From the NCBI GenBank assembly GCA_017403825.1, contig JAFRDO010000027.1:1-64000 (forward strand): DNA of 64,000 bases. The letters are read 5' to 3'. The DNA comes from Kiritimatiellia bacterium (GTDB lineage: Bacteria; Verrucomicrobiota; Kiritimatiellia; RFP12; UBA1067). The position numbers and the translations under genes were made by a program. Shown here one piece after another: positions 40,664-49,088 of the stretch. The notes below the pieces were generated by a model, which worked only from the letters and a program-made list of their open reading frames with translations, did not search any database and had not been told where the DNA came from. Within the stretch, counting starts at the first letter, position 1; every line of letters starts with the position of its first letter.

Positions 40664-41830
40664 GTGAAAAAGACTGTCCTTTCGCGGACGATACGCAAAG
40701 TGGCGGTGGCGGTGAAGCTCTCCGACGCCTCGTGGCGCGACTTCCTCACCGGCTTCTTCGACTATGCGAAGCGAAAGACCCACTGGGACATCCGCGTGCT
40801 GCAGTCGGCGGCGGAACTCGAGCAGGCGGCGGCGAGCTGCGATGGCGTCGTCACCGGACTGGAGCCGTCCCGCAAGGCTCAGGCCGCCGTCGCGCAGAAG
40901 TCGATTCCGCTCGTAGCCGTCGGCGCCGAATGGAAGCTGAAGCGCGGCGACGCGCCGGTCGCGTACATCCGCAACGACAACGAGGACATCGGTCGCTTCT
41001 GCGCAAAACACTTCCGCACGCTCGGCCAGTTCGCATCAGCCGGCTTCGTGCCGTCCGATGCAGGAGACGACTGGTCGTCGGCTCGGGAGAAAGGCTTCCT
41101 CGAAGGTTTCAGCGACATCGCGAAATCGGTCTTCGGCGAAACTCCGGAGCCTGGTTCGGACAAGGACATCGCCACGCTCGCCGACTGGCTGACGTCGCTC
41201 CCCAAGCCGGCCGCGGTCATGGCCGCGTGGGACATGCGCGCCGTCCACGTGCTCAGTGCCTGTCGCCTTGCGCGACTGAAGGTGCCCAGCCAGGTCGCCG
41301 TTATCGGAGTGGACAACGACCCGCTCCTCTGCGACTTCGCGAATCCGCCGCTCGCCAGCGTCGCCCCCGACCACGCGCTCGAGGGCCAGATCGCCGCAGA
41401 GGCCATAGACCGCATGATGCGCCGTCACGACAGACCCAAAGAGCAGAGGATCCTGAACACGGCGAAGAAGATGGCGGAGCGCGAGTCGGCGAGGCCAATC
41501 TCGCCCGTCACCACGCTAATCGCCCGCGCCCGCGCGTTCATCGCCGCACATGCCGAGGAGAACATCAAGGCCGCCGATGTCTCCGCCGCGCTCGGCGTTT
41601 CGCGTTCGCTCCTCGACCTTCGCTTCCGAGAATTCAGGGGCGAGACGGTCACGAAGGCCATCGCCCGCCGCAGACTGGAGGCCGTCAAGCGGCTTCTGTC
41701 GGACACCGGTCTTTCCATCCGCGCCATATCTGCGAAATGTGGCTTCGCGAACGCCAACCACCTGAAGAACACCTTCAAGCGCGCGTGCGGAATGTCAATG
41801 CGGGAGTTCAGGGGCAGACGCAACGGCTAG
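40664..41830 (+). CDS. XylR-type transcriptional regulator (LacI-like sensor plus AraC HTH)
   Basis: A 388-residue regulator. Residues about 10-270 are a periplasmic-binding-protein/LacI-like sugar-sensing domain (FLTGFFDYAKRKTHWDIRV; VAVIGVDNDPLLCDFANPPLASV), and 285-388 are an AraC double helix-turn-helix (IKAADVSAALGVSRSLLDLRFREFRGETV; LSIRAISAKCGFANANHLKNTFKRACGMSMREFR). This is the E. coli XylR layout, which activates sugar genes when a monosaccharide is bound. It starts at a GTG 7 nt behind a -10 box. Likely target is the glycan operon downstream or those around it. Confidence 0.9.
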   Translation: MKKTVLSRTIRKVAVAVKLSDASWRDFLTGFFDYAKRKTHWDIRVLQSAAELEQAAASCDGVVTGLEPSRKAQAAVAQKSIPLVAVGAEWKLKRGDAPVAYIRNDNEDIGRFCAKHFRTLGQFASAGFVPSDAGDDWSSAREKGFLEGFSDIAKSVFGETPEPGSDKDIATLADWLTSLPKPAAVMAAWDMRAVHVLSACRLARLKVPSQVAVIGVDNDPLLCDFANPPLASVAPDHALEGQIAAEAIDRMMRRHDRPKEQRILNTAKKMAERESARPISPVTTLIARARAFIAAHAEENIKAADVSAALGVSRSLLDLRFREFRGETVTKAIARRRLEAVKRLLSDTGLSIRAISAKCGFANANHLKNTFKRACGMSMREFRGRRNG

Positions 41831-41855
41831 GAGCAACAGTAGAACACACGTCCCA

Positions 41856-41884
41856 TTGACTTCGACTGCGATTTTTAGGATAAT
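41856..41884 (+). promoter_or_regulatory. Promoter of the Tat-exported MBL protein
   Basis: TTGACT (41856-41861), 17-nt spacer, GATAAT (41879-41884). The start of transcription would fall at about 41890, close to a GTG (41888) that opens an eight-codon frame whose TGA overlaps the ATG at 41911. Confidence 0.6.
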
Positions 41885-41910
41885 TCCGTGACAGCGGACG
41901 GAGACACGAC

Positions 41911-43131
41911 ATGATGCTGACAAAACTGAAAAGGCGCGACTTCATTATCGACACGCTCGGCGCGGCGGCTGGCTTCGCGGCCGGCGGGTGCGTGACACGC
42001 GGCGACGAAGTCGGCCGTACCTATCCTGGCTGGGAGCCCGGCGAGATGGACATACATTTCATCCACACCGGAACCTCCGAAAACACGCTCATGATCTTTC
42101 CGGACGGCACGACGATGCTGCTCGACTGCGGCCACGTCAAGCGCCGCGCGCCAGGCTACGCCGAAGCCATTCCTCCGGCGCCGAGCGGCAAGCGCCGCGC
42201 CGGCGAGTGGGTGCGAAGATACATCGAACGGCTAGTGCCGCAACGCGAAATCGACTACCTTATGGTCTCGCACTGGCACTCCGACCACATCGCCGGTATC
42301 CCCGACGTCTCGGAGTCCTTCCGCTTCCTGAACTACTACGACCACCAATACCCAAACGTCGGACAGTATCGCAGGGACGTCGACGCCAAAGACTTCGACA
42401 TGTTCCAGGAATGGCTCGCCTCAGCACTGAAAGGCGGAATGAAGCGCGAGCCGTTCAAGGTCGGCGCACGGAACCAGCTGCATCTCCAGCATGACCCGAC
42501 GGACTACTACAAAGGCGTGTTCTCAATACGCAACCTCGCCGCGAACGGCGTGATGTGGGACGGCAAGGGCGGCCTGATCGACGTTGCAGGCGAACACGTT
42601 AAGGCAACAGGGGAGAAGACGATCAGGGAAAACGCCCTTTCCTCCGCAATCCGCATCCGCTACGGCTACTTCACCTACTACACCGGCGGCGACCTGGAAG
42701 GCGACTTTGTAGGCGCGGACGGAAAGAAATTCAACTACGAAGCGCGCGTCGGCGAGGTGACAGGGCCCGTCTCGGCGTGCAAGACAAATCACCATTCGTT
42801 TCCAATGGCAATGCAAGACGGCTTCATAAAGGCCGTGAAGCCGCAGCTGTTCATCTCAAGCGCGTGGAGCCCGAACCAGCAGAACATCCTGTCGCTCAGG
42901 CGCATGACGTCATGCGAGAACTACGAGGGCGACCGCATCGTCGCATACGGCGCGATCCCCGAGTTCAAGATGCGGCAGTTCGTCCAGAACGGGCTTGCAG
43001 ACTTCCTCGCCCCCGCAGGGCACGCCGTGGTGAAGGTCAACCCCGGCGGCTTTGCGTTCAGGCTCTACACGCTTACGTCGCAGGACGAGTCGATGCGGAT
43101 CGTCGGGATCCGCGACTTCCTCTGCTGCTGA
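41911..43131 (+). CDS. Tat-exported metallo-beta-lactamase-fold lipoprotein
   Basis: A 406-residue protein with a twin-arginine signal (KLKRRDFIIDTLGAAAGFAAGGC) that ends in a lipobox Cys, so a Tat lipoprotein. The body is a metallo-beta-lactamase fold of the ComEC/competence-like kind: TTMLLDCGHV, then VSHWHSDHIAGI (HxHxDH metal motif), YYTGGDLEGDF and KTNHHSF. Substrate unknown; ComEC-like enzymes hydrolyse phosphodiesters or related bonds. GGAG precedes the first ATG. It converges with the kinase gene, whose end lies 6 bp away. Confidence 0.82.
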   Translation: MMLTKLKRRDFIIDTLGAAAGFAAGGCVTRGDEVGRTYPGWEPGEMDIHFIHTGTSENTLMIFPDGTTMLLDCGHVKRRAPGYAEAIPPAPSGKRRAGEWVRRYIERLVPQREIDYLMVSHWHSDHIAGIPDVSESFRFLNYYDHQYPNVGQYRRDVDAKDFDMFQEWLASALKGGMKREPFKVGARNQLHLQHDPTDYYKGVFSIRNLAANGVMWDGKGGLIDVAGEHVKATGEKTIRENALSSAIRIRYGYFTYYTGGDLEGDFVGADGKKFNYEARVGEVTGPVSACKTNHHSFPMAMQDGFIKAVKPQLFISSAWSPNQQNILSLRRMTSCENYEGDRIVAYGAIPEFKMRQFVQNGLADFLAPAGHAVVKVNPGGFAFRLYTLTSQDESMRIVGIRDFLCC

Positions 43132-43137
43132 GGGCGG

Positions 43138-44163
43138 CTACCGCTGGACCCTGCCCGTGCCGTTGCCGGCGGCGAGCGTCTCCACCTCGGCAACGCTCAC
43201 ATGGTTGAAGTCCAGCTCGATGGAGTGCTTCAGGGCCGACGCCGCCACTGCGAACTCTATCGCCTCGGCATCGCCTCGCCCGGAGATGAGCGCGTAGACG
43301 AGTCCACCGCCAAAGCTGTCGCCTCCGCCAACGCGATCGACTATGTGCAGCTTGTACTCCTTCGAGAAGAAAGCCTTCTTCGCCTTGGCGTCGTAGATCA
43401 TTCCTGCCCAGAGGTTGTCGAACGCCGACAGCGACGTCCTGAGAGTGATCGCGACCTTTTTGCAGCCGAAACGCTTCACGAGCTGCTCCGCAACAGAGAC
43501 GTAGCCCTGCTTGTCGAGCTTGCCGCTCTCCACATCCGAACCTTTGCCGACGATGCCGAAGACGTCCGCCGCATCGGCCTCGTTCGCAATGAGGACATCG
43601 ACGTAGGGAACCAGCTTCGCCATGCATTTGCCGGCCTCCGCCCTGGTCCACAGCTTGCCGCGGTAGTTGAGGTCGCAGCTCACGGTGATGCGATGCGCCT
43701 TGCAGTACTTGAGCGCGTCGAGGCAAATCGCCGGGCATTCCCCACCGAGCGCCGGCGTGATGCCGGTGAAGTGGAACCATTTAGCGCCCTTCAGTATCTT
43801 CGCCCAGTCGAAATCGCCGCGCTTCGCAAGCGCGATCGAAGACCCGGCCCGGTCGTATATGACCTTTGACGCACGTTGCGAAGCCCCCTTCTCGGCGAAG
43901 TAGACGCCGAGACGCGGTCCGCCCCAGACGATGGACGAGGTGTCCACGCCGAAACGCCGCATCTCGTTGCGCGCGGCGGCTCCGAGCGGATTGTCGGGGA
44001 GTTTCGTGACGAAGGCCGCGTCCACTCCGTAGTTGGCGAGCGACACCGCGACGTTGGCCTCGCCGCCGGCGTAGGAAACCTCGAACTTCTCGGCCTGAAC
44101 AAACCGTCGGTAACCCTCCGGGTTCAAGCGCATCATTATTTCGCCGAACGTTACGACTCTCAT
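43138..44163 (-). CDS. kdgK: PfkB-family carbohydrate kinase, 2-keto-3-deoxygluconate kinase-like
   Basis: A 341-residue ribokinase-fold enzyme: VVTFGEIMMRLNPEG, SYAGGEANVAVSLANYG (sugar site) and the catalytic DRVGGGDSFGGGL near residue 285. The opening MMRLNPEG and the RFG...D pattern are typical of KdgK, which phosphorylates 2-keto-3-deoxygluconate made from uronic acids; fructokinase-like activity is a lesser option. Its ATG overlaps the stop of the metallophosphoesterase (ATGA) and AGGAAA lies upstream. In a locus with pectin-type enzymes this would feed uronate breakdown products into KDPG. Confidence 0.85.
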   Translation of the reverse strand: MRVVTFGEIMMRLNPEGYRRFVQAEKFEVSYAGGEANVAVSLANYGVDAAFVTKLPDNPLGAAARNEMRRFGVDTSSIVWGGPRLGVYFAEKGASQRASKVIYDRAGSSIALAKRGDFDWAKILKGAKWFHFTGITPALGGECPAICLDALKYCKAHRITVSCDLNYRGKLWTRAEAGKCMAKLVPYVDVLIANEADAADVFGIVGKGSDVESGKLDKQGYVSVAEQLVKRFGCKKVAITLRTSLSAFDNLWAGMIYDAKAKKAFFSKEYKLHIVDRVGGGDSFGGGLVYALISGRGDAEAIEFAVAASALKHSIELDFNHVSVAEVETLAAGNGTGRVQR

Positions 44164-45272
44164 CTTGCGTTTTCCTTTCCTGGAAGCCCTTTGCGCAGCA
44201 CGATCACCGCGATCTCGGGCGGATTGAAGAAGCGCAGCGGGAACCCGGCCCACTGGCCGACGCCGCGCGATACATAGAGATTTCCGCCGGGCAACGCATA
44301 TGCGCCATGCACGAACCCGTTGTTGAACCTGGCTACGAGCCTGTCGAAACCGGGCGAGATGCCGCCGTGCGTGTGCCCAGAGAGCTGCAACCTGACGCCG
44401 TGGCTGGCCACATTGTCCGTAGCGGCCCCCGGCCGGTGCTCAAGCAATACCCTGAACTCGCCATTCGTCGCAGCGGCAAACGTCTTGCCTACGTTCGGCA
44501 CCACGTCAAGGTAGCGCACGGCGGCGATGTCGTTAACGCCGCCGAGCGCGAGCGACTTCCTCGGGAACACACATGCGTTCGCCAGGAACTTAAAGCCGTT
44601 CTCGTCGAACCACTCGCGCCAGAGGGGCGCATCGAGAAAATACTCGTGGTTGCCGCGAATGCACCAGACGCCGTCCGGCGCACGCAGATCCTTGAGCGGC
44701 TCGAGGTCGCGGACGCGCTGCGCCACGGTGCCGTCAACGTAGTCACCGGTCAGGCAGATGAGGTCGGGCTTCGCCGCGTTGATGCGCTCCACGATGCAGC
44801 GGGTGCGCCAGCCGCACATCGACCCGCTGCAGTGAAGGTCGGAAAGCTGCGCTATGCGGTAGCCGTCCAGTTCCGCAGGCAAGTCGGAATAGCGCAGCTC
44901 GACTTCTCGGACGGACGGAAGCACGATTCCGTTCACAAAACCGACGGCCGCCAGGCCCCACGCCAGGACCGGCAGCAACACGGTGCGGCCTCGCCGCACC
45001 CACCAAAAGAGGCTCAGGGCGAACAGAATGAAAAGCCCTGAGCAAGCCCAGTCCCAAACCCACAGCAATGCCTCGGGGAAGTCCGGCGCCTGCGCGGAGC
45101 CGCCGAGCGCCGCGTAGATCGCACCTCGAGACGAACAGGCCAGAAGCACAACAATCCAAATCCATCTCGGACGCGTACACATGCGGGCTGGCACGACGAA
45201 GGTCAGCATGGTCAAGAACGCAACGACCAGAGGAAAAAGCGTGATAACGGTGACGGTGCTGGATATCCTCAC
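44160..45272 (-). CDS. Membrane-bound calcineurin-like metallophosphoesterase
   Basis: A 370-residue protein. The first 125 residues hold four hydrophobic segments; the rest is a YkuE/LpxH-like metallophosphoesterase with all motifs: QLSDLHCSG, LTGDYVDG, IRGNHEYF and LSGHTHGG. The catalytic part probably faces the periplasm side of the membrane and may cut phosphodiester or pyrophosphate groups in lipids. A GTG start overlaps the stop of the GTPase gene (GTGA), and its own stop overlaps the kinase start, so three genes are chained by 4-base overlaps. Confidence 0.88.
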   Translation of the reverse strand: MRISSTVTVITLFPLVVAFLTMLTFVVPARMCTRPRWIWIVVLLACSSRGAIYAALGGSAQAPDFPEALLWVWDWACSGLFILFALSLFWWVRRGRTVLLPVLAWGLAAVGFVNGIVLPSVREVELRYSDLPAELDGYRIAQLSDLHCSGSMCGWRTRCIVERINAAKPDLICLTGDYVDGTVAQRVRDLEPLKDLRAPDGVWCIRGNHEYFLDAPLWREWFDENGFKFLANACVFPRKSLALGGVNDIAAVRYLDVVPNVGKTFAAATNGEFRVLLEHRPGAATDNVASHGVRLQLSGHTHGGISPGFDRLVARFNNGFVHGAYALPGGNLYVSRGVGQWAGFPLRFFNPPEIAVIVLRKGLPGKENAR

Positions 45273-46132
45273 TTGCGCCTCCTGTGCGTCGACTCGCCCT
45301 TCGCCTGCATCAGCTCGAACTCTCCGACGCGGCCGATCTCGCGAATGCCGGGCGTGTCGATGACCATCGCTCCGGACGGCAGCATGACCAGTTCACGGAC
45401 GGTCGTGGTGTGGCGGCCCCGTCCGCTCCACTCCTGTATCTCGCACGTTGCCTGAAGCTCCTCGCCGGCAAGGCGGTTGACCAGCGTCGACTTGCCGACG
45501 CCCGAGGAGCCGACGAACGCCAGCGTGCGCCCCGGCTGCGCGTAGCCGGCGACCTCTTCCAGCCCAGTGCCGTCGAACGACGAGACGGGCAAGACGCGCG
45601 CCGCGCCGCCGACCGCCCGCCGCAGCTCGTCCAGCAGCCCTCCGTCCCCGTCGCGCAGCAGGTCCATCTTCGTGACCGCGACGACCGCCTCCGCCTCGCC
45701 CATGTCCGCCGCCAGGTCGAGGAAGCGCAGGACGCGCGCCGTGGAGAAGTCCTCGTTCGGCGACATCATGACAAACAGCGTGTCAAAGTTCACCGCAAGC
45801 GTCTGCGACTGGCGCCGTGCCGTCGGATCACGGCGGCCGAAGTGCGAGAAGCGGGGCAGGACTTCCGTTATCTGCGACTCGCCGTGCGCGTTGTGGCGGA
45901 AGCGGACAAAGTCGCCCGTGACCGGGGACAGGCTCTCGCAGTTGCGGGTGTCGGGGCTGCAGTTCCGGTCCGCCAGCTTGTTGTACCGAAACGCCGACTT
46001 CTTCTTCCTTGCCAAGATCGCGCCTTCAGCCTCGTTGCAGACCATACGGTAGTAGTCACCGTGTGCGCTCACGATGCGCCCGATGCCGGGCTCCACCGCC
46101 TGCCGCCAGCCGAATCTTTCAATGCAAGTCAT
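45269..46132 (-). CDS. rsgA: RsgA-type circularly permuted GTPase lacking the zinc domain
   Basis: A 287-residue GTPase with the permuted motif order of RsgA/YjeQ: TKMD (G4), PVSSFDGTG (G5), FVGSSGVGKSTLVNRL (G1), GRGRHTTT (G2) and VIDTPGIRE (G3), after an OB-fold N-terminus (SPVTGDFVRF). RsgA normally runs to 340-360 residues with a Cys/His zinc-binding end needed for 30S contact; here the frame stops about 20 residues after DTPG with GESTHRRRK. It may be a second, specialised copy or a trimmed gene kept for coupling. The ribosome site is weak. Confidence 0.85.
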   Translation of the reverse strand: MTCIERFGWRQAVEPGIGRIVSAHGDYYRMVCNEAEGAILARKKKSAFRYNKLADRNCSPDTRNCESLSPVTGDFVRFRHNAHGESQITEVLPRFSHFGRRDPTARRQSQTLAVNFDTLFVMMSPNEDFSTARVLRFLDLAADMGEAEAVVAVTKMDLLRDGDGGLLDELRRAVGGAARVLPVSSFDGTGLEEVAGYAQPGRTLAFVGSSGVGKSTLVNRLAGEELQATCEIQEWSGRGRHTTTVRELVMLPSGAMVIDTPGIREIGRVGEFELMQAKGESTHRRRK

Positions 46133-46165
46133 CTGAACGAGGGTCAGGTCCAGGCATCAACTGGA

Positions 46166-47770
46166 CTACTTTCCGACCTCCTTGCTGGTCTTCAGGACGC
46201 ACGGGTCGAGCGGCACCACGCCGCGCTTCATCTGCCGCACGCTCCACTTGCCGGCGGCGTCCTGCACGGCCAGTCCCGGATACGGCGGCACCGGCACCGA
46301 GAGCTTCTTGCACTCCCACCACATTCCGTAGGCCTCGGGCGCCTTGCCTTTCTCGCACCAGTCCAGCAGGAGGCTGCGTCCCTTCACCCCGCAGGGACAC
46401 GCCGTGACGCCGCGTCCCTTGCCGCCGCCGTGAGCGCAGCCTGGAAGGCAGAACAGGCGGAAGTACCTGTCGGTGTTCTCAATGCCGCCATCCCTTCTGC
46501 AGACACGCTCGAAGTAGTCCACGATAGGAGCGGGCGGAATCGTCTGGTCCTCCCAGGCCGTAGTCATGATGAGCTTGCCGCCGCGGGCCTTGAACGCGGA
46601 CAGGTCGTCGGAGGTCGCATTGAACTCCGGCGAATACTCCTTGAGGTAGAGGTCTATCTCGTCCCAGCCGACCTCGTTCCAGCGCGACTGCACGAACCCC
46701 TTGGCGGCAAGGCAGTGCGGCAGCGAAAGGAGGCTCATCCACCCCATGTTCACGCCGTGATAGGTGCCTGGGGCGAACCCGTTGAAGTAGCACTTGCCGT
46801 CGTGGACGAGCGGCATGTAGAGGGACTTTAGCCTGGCGAGCTTGTCGCCGGTGGCGAGGGACGGGCACTTCCTGGCCGCAAGCGCGAGGAATCCGTCGAT
46901 ATCGACCTCGGGGAAGCGTCCGTCGGCAACGACGAAGCCGGCGTAGGGGGCGGGATCGGTCGATGCGCAGTACTCGACTGCCGCATCGGCGACGACCCGC
47001 ATCTCGTTGGTCGTGAAGAGCGCGTTGCCGGCGGCGTCGTGCGTGGCCTTTCCGAGGTGCCAGATGGCGATTTCGCTCACTGCGGCGTTGTTGTCGGGCA
47101 GGAGAGCTATTATGCCTTCGTAGTCCTCGGGGAAGCGAATGGCCTCGCTCATCGCCTGGCGTCCGCCGGTGGAACCGCCGCAGAAGTAGGCGTGGTCGCA
47201 TGGGCGGCCATAGAACGCCTCGACGATGCGCTTGCCGTAGACCGTCATGAGATGGGTTGCGCGCCAGTGGAAGTCGCGGAGAATTCCGGCGGGCCACGCG
47301 ACCGACTTGTCGAACTTCTTGTCGACGCATATCTTCTTCGTGCCGAGGTCGGTGGTAACTGCGGCCGAGCCGACGGAGACGTAGCTCTTCAGCGAGGGAA
47401 TGAACCCGGCGCGCCCGCTGTTGCCCTGCCCCCAGAGGCGTCCGTCCCAGTCTTCAGGGAGCGGCAGGTCGGCGCGGCAACGAATGTAGCTGCCGGCCTC
47501 GGGCACGAGCGTGAAATCGACTCGCACGAACGCGCCAGTGGACACGACCGTTTCCGGGGCGTCCGCCCGCCACATCGCCAGCGGATCCTTGCCGTCGGGA
47601 TCGGCCTTCGAGCGGAACGACACCTCGAACTCGGTTACGGTGCCGTCCCTGACGGCATTTACGCGCTCAAGGCGGGACGCAAGATCGGGCGCGGACGCCC
47701 GGACGGAAAGCGACGCCGCAACGGCGGCAAGCGCGAACGAGAGGCAGCGGCAGGTATTGCGTCTGGTCAT
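46166..47770 (-). CDS. Secreted tannase/feruloyl esterase family protein
   Basis: A 534-residue alpha/beta hydrolase with a signal peptide (RRNTCRCLSFALAAVAASLSVRA). The nucleophile elbow FCGGSTGGRQAMSEA (near residue 215), the acid Asp in TAWEDQTIPP and the His in GCAHGGG follow tannase-family order, and a lid domain lies between. Family members cut ester-linked phenolic acids or gallate from plant cell-wall sugars. The cysteines that flank the Ser and His in fungal members (CS-D-HC) are not in those places here. Of two adjacent ATGs the one at 47770 has the better AAGGAG spacing. Confidence 0.88.
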   Translation of the reverse strand: MTRRNTCRCLSFALAAVAASLSVRASAPDLASRLERVNAVRDGTVTEFEVSFRSKADPDGKDPLAMWRADAPETVVSTGAFVRVDFTLVPEAGSYIRCRADLPLPEDWDGRLWGQGNSGRAGFIPSLKSYVSVGSAAVTTDLGTKKICVDKKFDKSVAWPAGILRDFHWRATHLMTVYGKRIVEAFYGRPCDHAYFCGGSTGGRQAMSEAIRFPEDYEGIIALLPDNNAAVSEIAIWHLGKATHDAAGNALFTTNEMRVVADAAVEYCASTDPAPYAGFVVADGRFPEVDIDGFLALAARKCPSLATGDKLARLKSLYMPLVHDGKCYFNGFAPGTYHGVNMGWMSLLSLPHCLAAKGFVQSRWNEVGWDEIDLYLKEYSPEFNATSDDLSAFKARGGKLIMTTAWEDQTIPPAPIVDYFERVCRRDGGIENTDRYFRLFCLPGCAHGGGKGRGVTACPCGVKGRSLLLDWCEKGKAPEAYGMWWECKKLSVPVPPYPGLAVQDAAGKWSVRQMKRGVVPLDPCVLKTSKEVGK

Positions 47771-47822
47771 CATGAACTCCTTTGCATTGACATGCATTGT
47801 ATCGCAAAACACGATTGCGCGA

Positions 47823-49088
47823 TCAGCCCTTAAGCATGAACGGCTGGGAGAAAAGCACTTCGCCGGAGCCGTCGGCGGCGTACGCCTTCACGCGGGCGAA
47901 GATGTGGCATCCCGGGCCTTGCCAGTAAGCCTCCTTCTCGACAGTCCACGAGACTTCTGTGCCTTTCTGCTCCTTCACTACGCCGCGCGCGGTGATGACC
48001 TCGAAGCGGGCGGGCTTGTCCGTCGCCGCCATAACGGTAGTGCCGTCGAACGCGATGCGCGTGAACGCCAGCTCGTCCAACCCGTTCAGCGCACCATAGA
48101 AGTTCCCCTCACGGTACGCCTTCAAGCAAGAGCGGACGGTCTTCTCCTGAACGCAAAGCACGTTCACACCGAACACCTTCTTGTCAACATGCCAGTCCGG
48201 GACGAAGAAGCCGAAGCACTGCCGTCCGGTAGAGAGCGCCCAGTCCCAGTAGTTCTCGCTGTTATGACCGCTATCCTCTATGACCTCAATTCCCAGAACG
48301 CGCGGGTCGTGGTCAAGGAGCTGAAGCATCAGCTCGCGGTCAAGCTTGGTCCACGATGGGTGGTTGATCGTCACGCCGCCACCGTCGGGGTATATGAAGC
48401 CTGCGATCATGCGGTCGATGGCCGTGCCCCAGAACTCGCCGGAACCGTAGTGGTAACCATGCGACAAGGTCTTGCAGAGATCGTGCGCGTCGAACGTGCC
48501 GGAAGCAAACGCGGAGCCTGGGGAACAGATGTGCAGGTTCGCGGCGGGCTTGCCGTTCTCAAGCAGGAAGCCGTGATGCTCGGCGTTCGGCGCCTCGAGG
48601 ACACCCGGAGGAAGCGGCTTGAATATCTTTTCCCCCTCGACAAACGGGTAATTCGAAGCCCACGACGGATACTTCGCAATGGCCTTGGCGTCAATCTCGC
48701 CCTTCCACGGCTCAATTATCCGGTTCCAGTCGAACGGACCGTCGACTCGCTTGCCTTTCACCATCACCGGGTGATTGTGGTGGAGCCGCCAGTAGTTCTT
48801 GGTCATCTTCGCTGCCGGGCACCACGGCGCGCTGGGGTAGTAGTTGGACATCGTGATCAGCCCGAAGCCGCGCTTCAGGTACTGGTCGAGCCACCACTGG
48901 CTTATGCAGTGCCCGTGCGACGTGGTCTTGACCCTGACGACCTTAGACCAGTCCAGCCCCGCGTAAGGCCGCCTGTTGCGCGGCGGCGCATCATGACTGA
49001 TTATCCCGCCGTTTCCGGCAGGCGCGGCCTTCACCCCCGGCGCCGCGACGGCGGCGGCGCCCATAGCCATAAACTCACGCCTGTTCAT
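47823..49088 (-). CDS. Tat-exported PHP-domain metal-dependent hydrolase
   Basis: A 421-residue protein with a twin-arginine signal (MNRREFMAMGAAAVAAPGVKA). The body has PHP-superfamily metal motifs: TTSHGHC, KRGFGLITMSNYY, INHPSW and VPDWHVD, as in CehA/McbA-like exported phosphoesterases or hydrolases. A C-terminal beta region (TDKPARFEVITARG...) resembles the Ig-like tail of CehA relatives. Substrate unknown. Its ATG overlaps the stop of the GH20-like gene (ATGA), so they act together in the cell envelope. Confidence 0.8.
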   Translation of the reverse strand: MNRREFMAMGAAAVAAPGVKAAPAGNGGIISHDAPPRNRRPYAGLDWSKVVRVKTTSHGHCISQWWLDQYLKRGFGLITMSNYYPSAPWCPAAKMTKNYWRLHHNHPVMVKGKRVDGPFDWNRIIEPWKGEIDAKAIAKYPSWASNYPFVEGEKIFKPLPPGVLEAPNAEHHGFLLENGKPAANLHICSPGSAFASGTFDAHDLCKTLSHGYHYGSGEFWGTAIDRMIAGFIYPDGGGVTINHPSWTKLDRELMLQLLDHDPRVLGIEVIEDSGHNSENYWDWALSTGRQCFGFFVPDWHVDKKVFGVNVLCVQEKTVRSCLKAYREGNFYGALNGLDELAFTRIAFDGTTVMAATDKPARFEVITARGVVKEQKGTEVSWTVEKEAYWQGPGCHIFARVKAYAADGSGEVLFSQPFMLKG

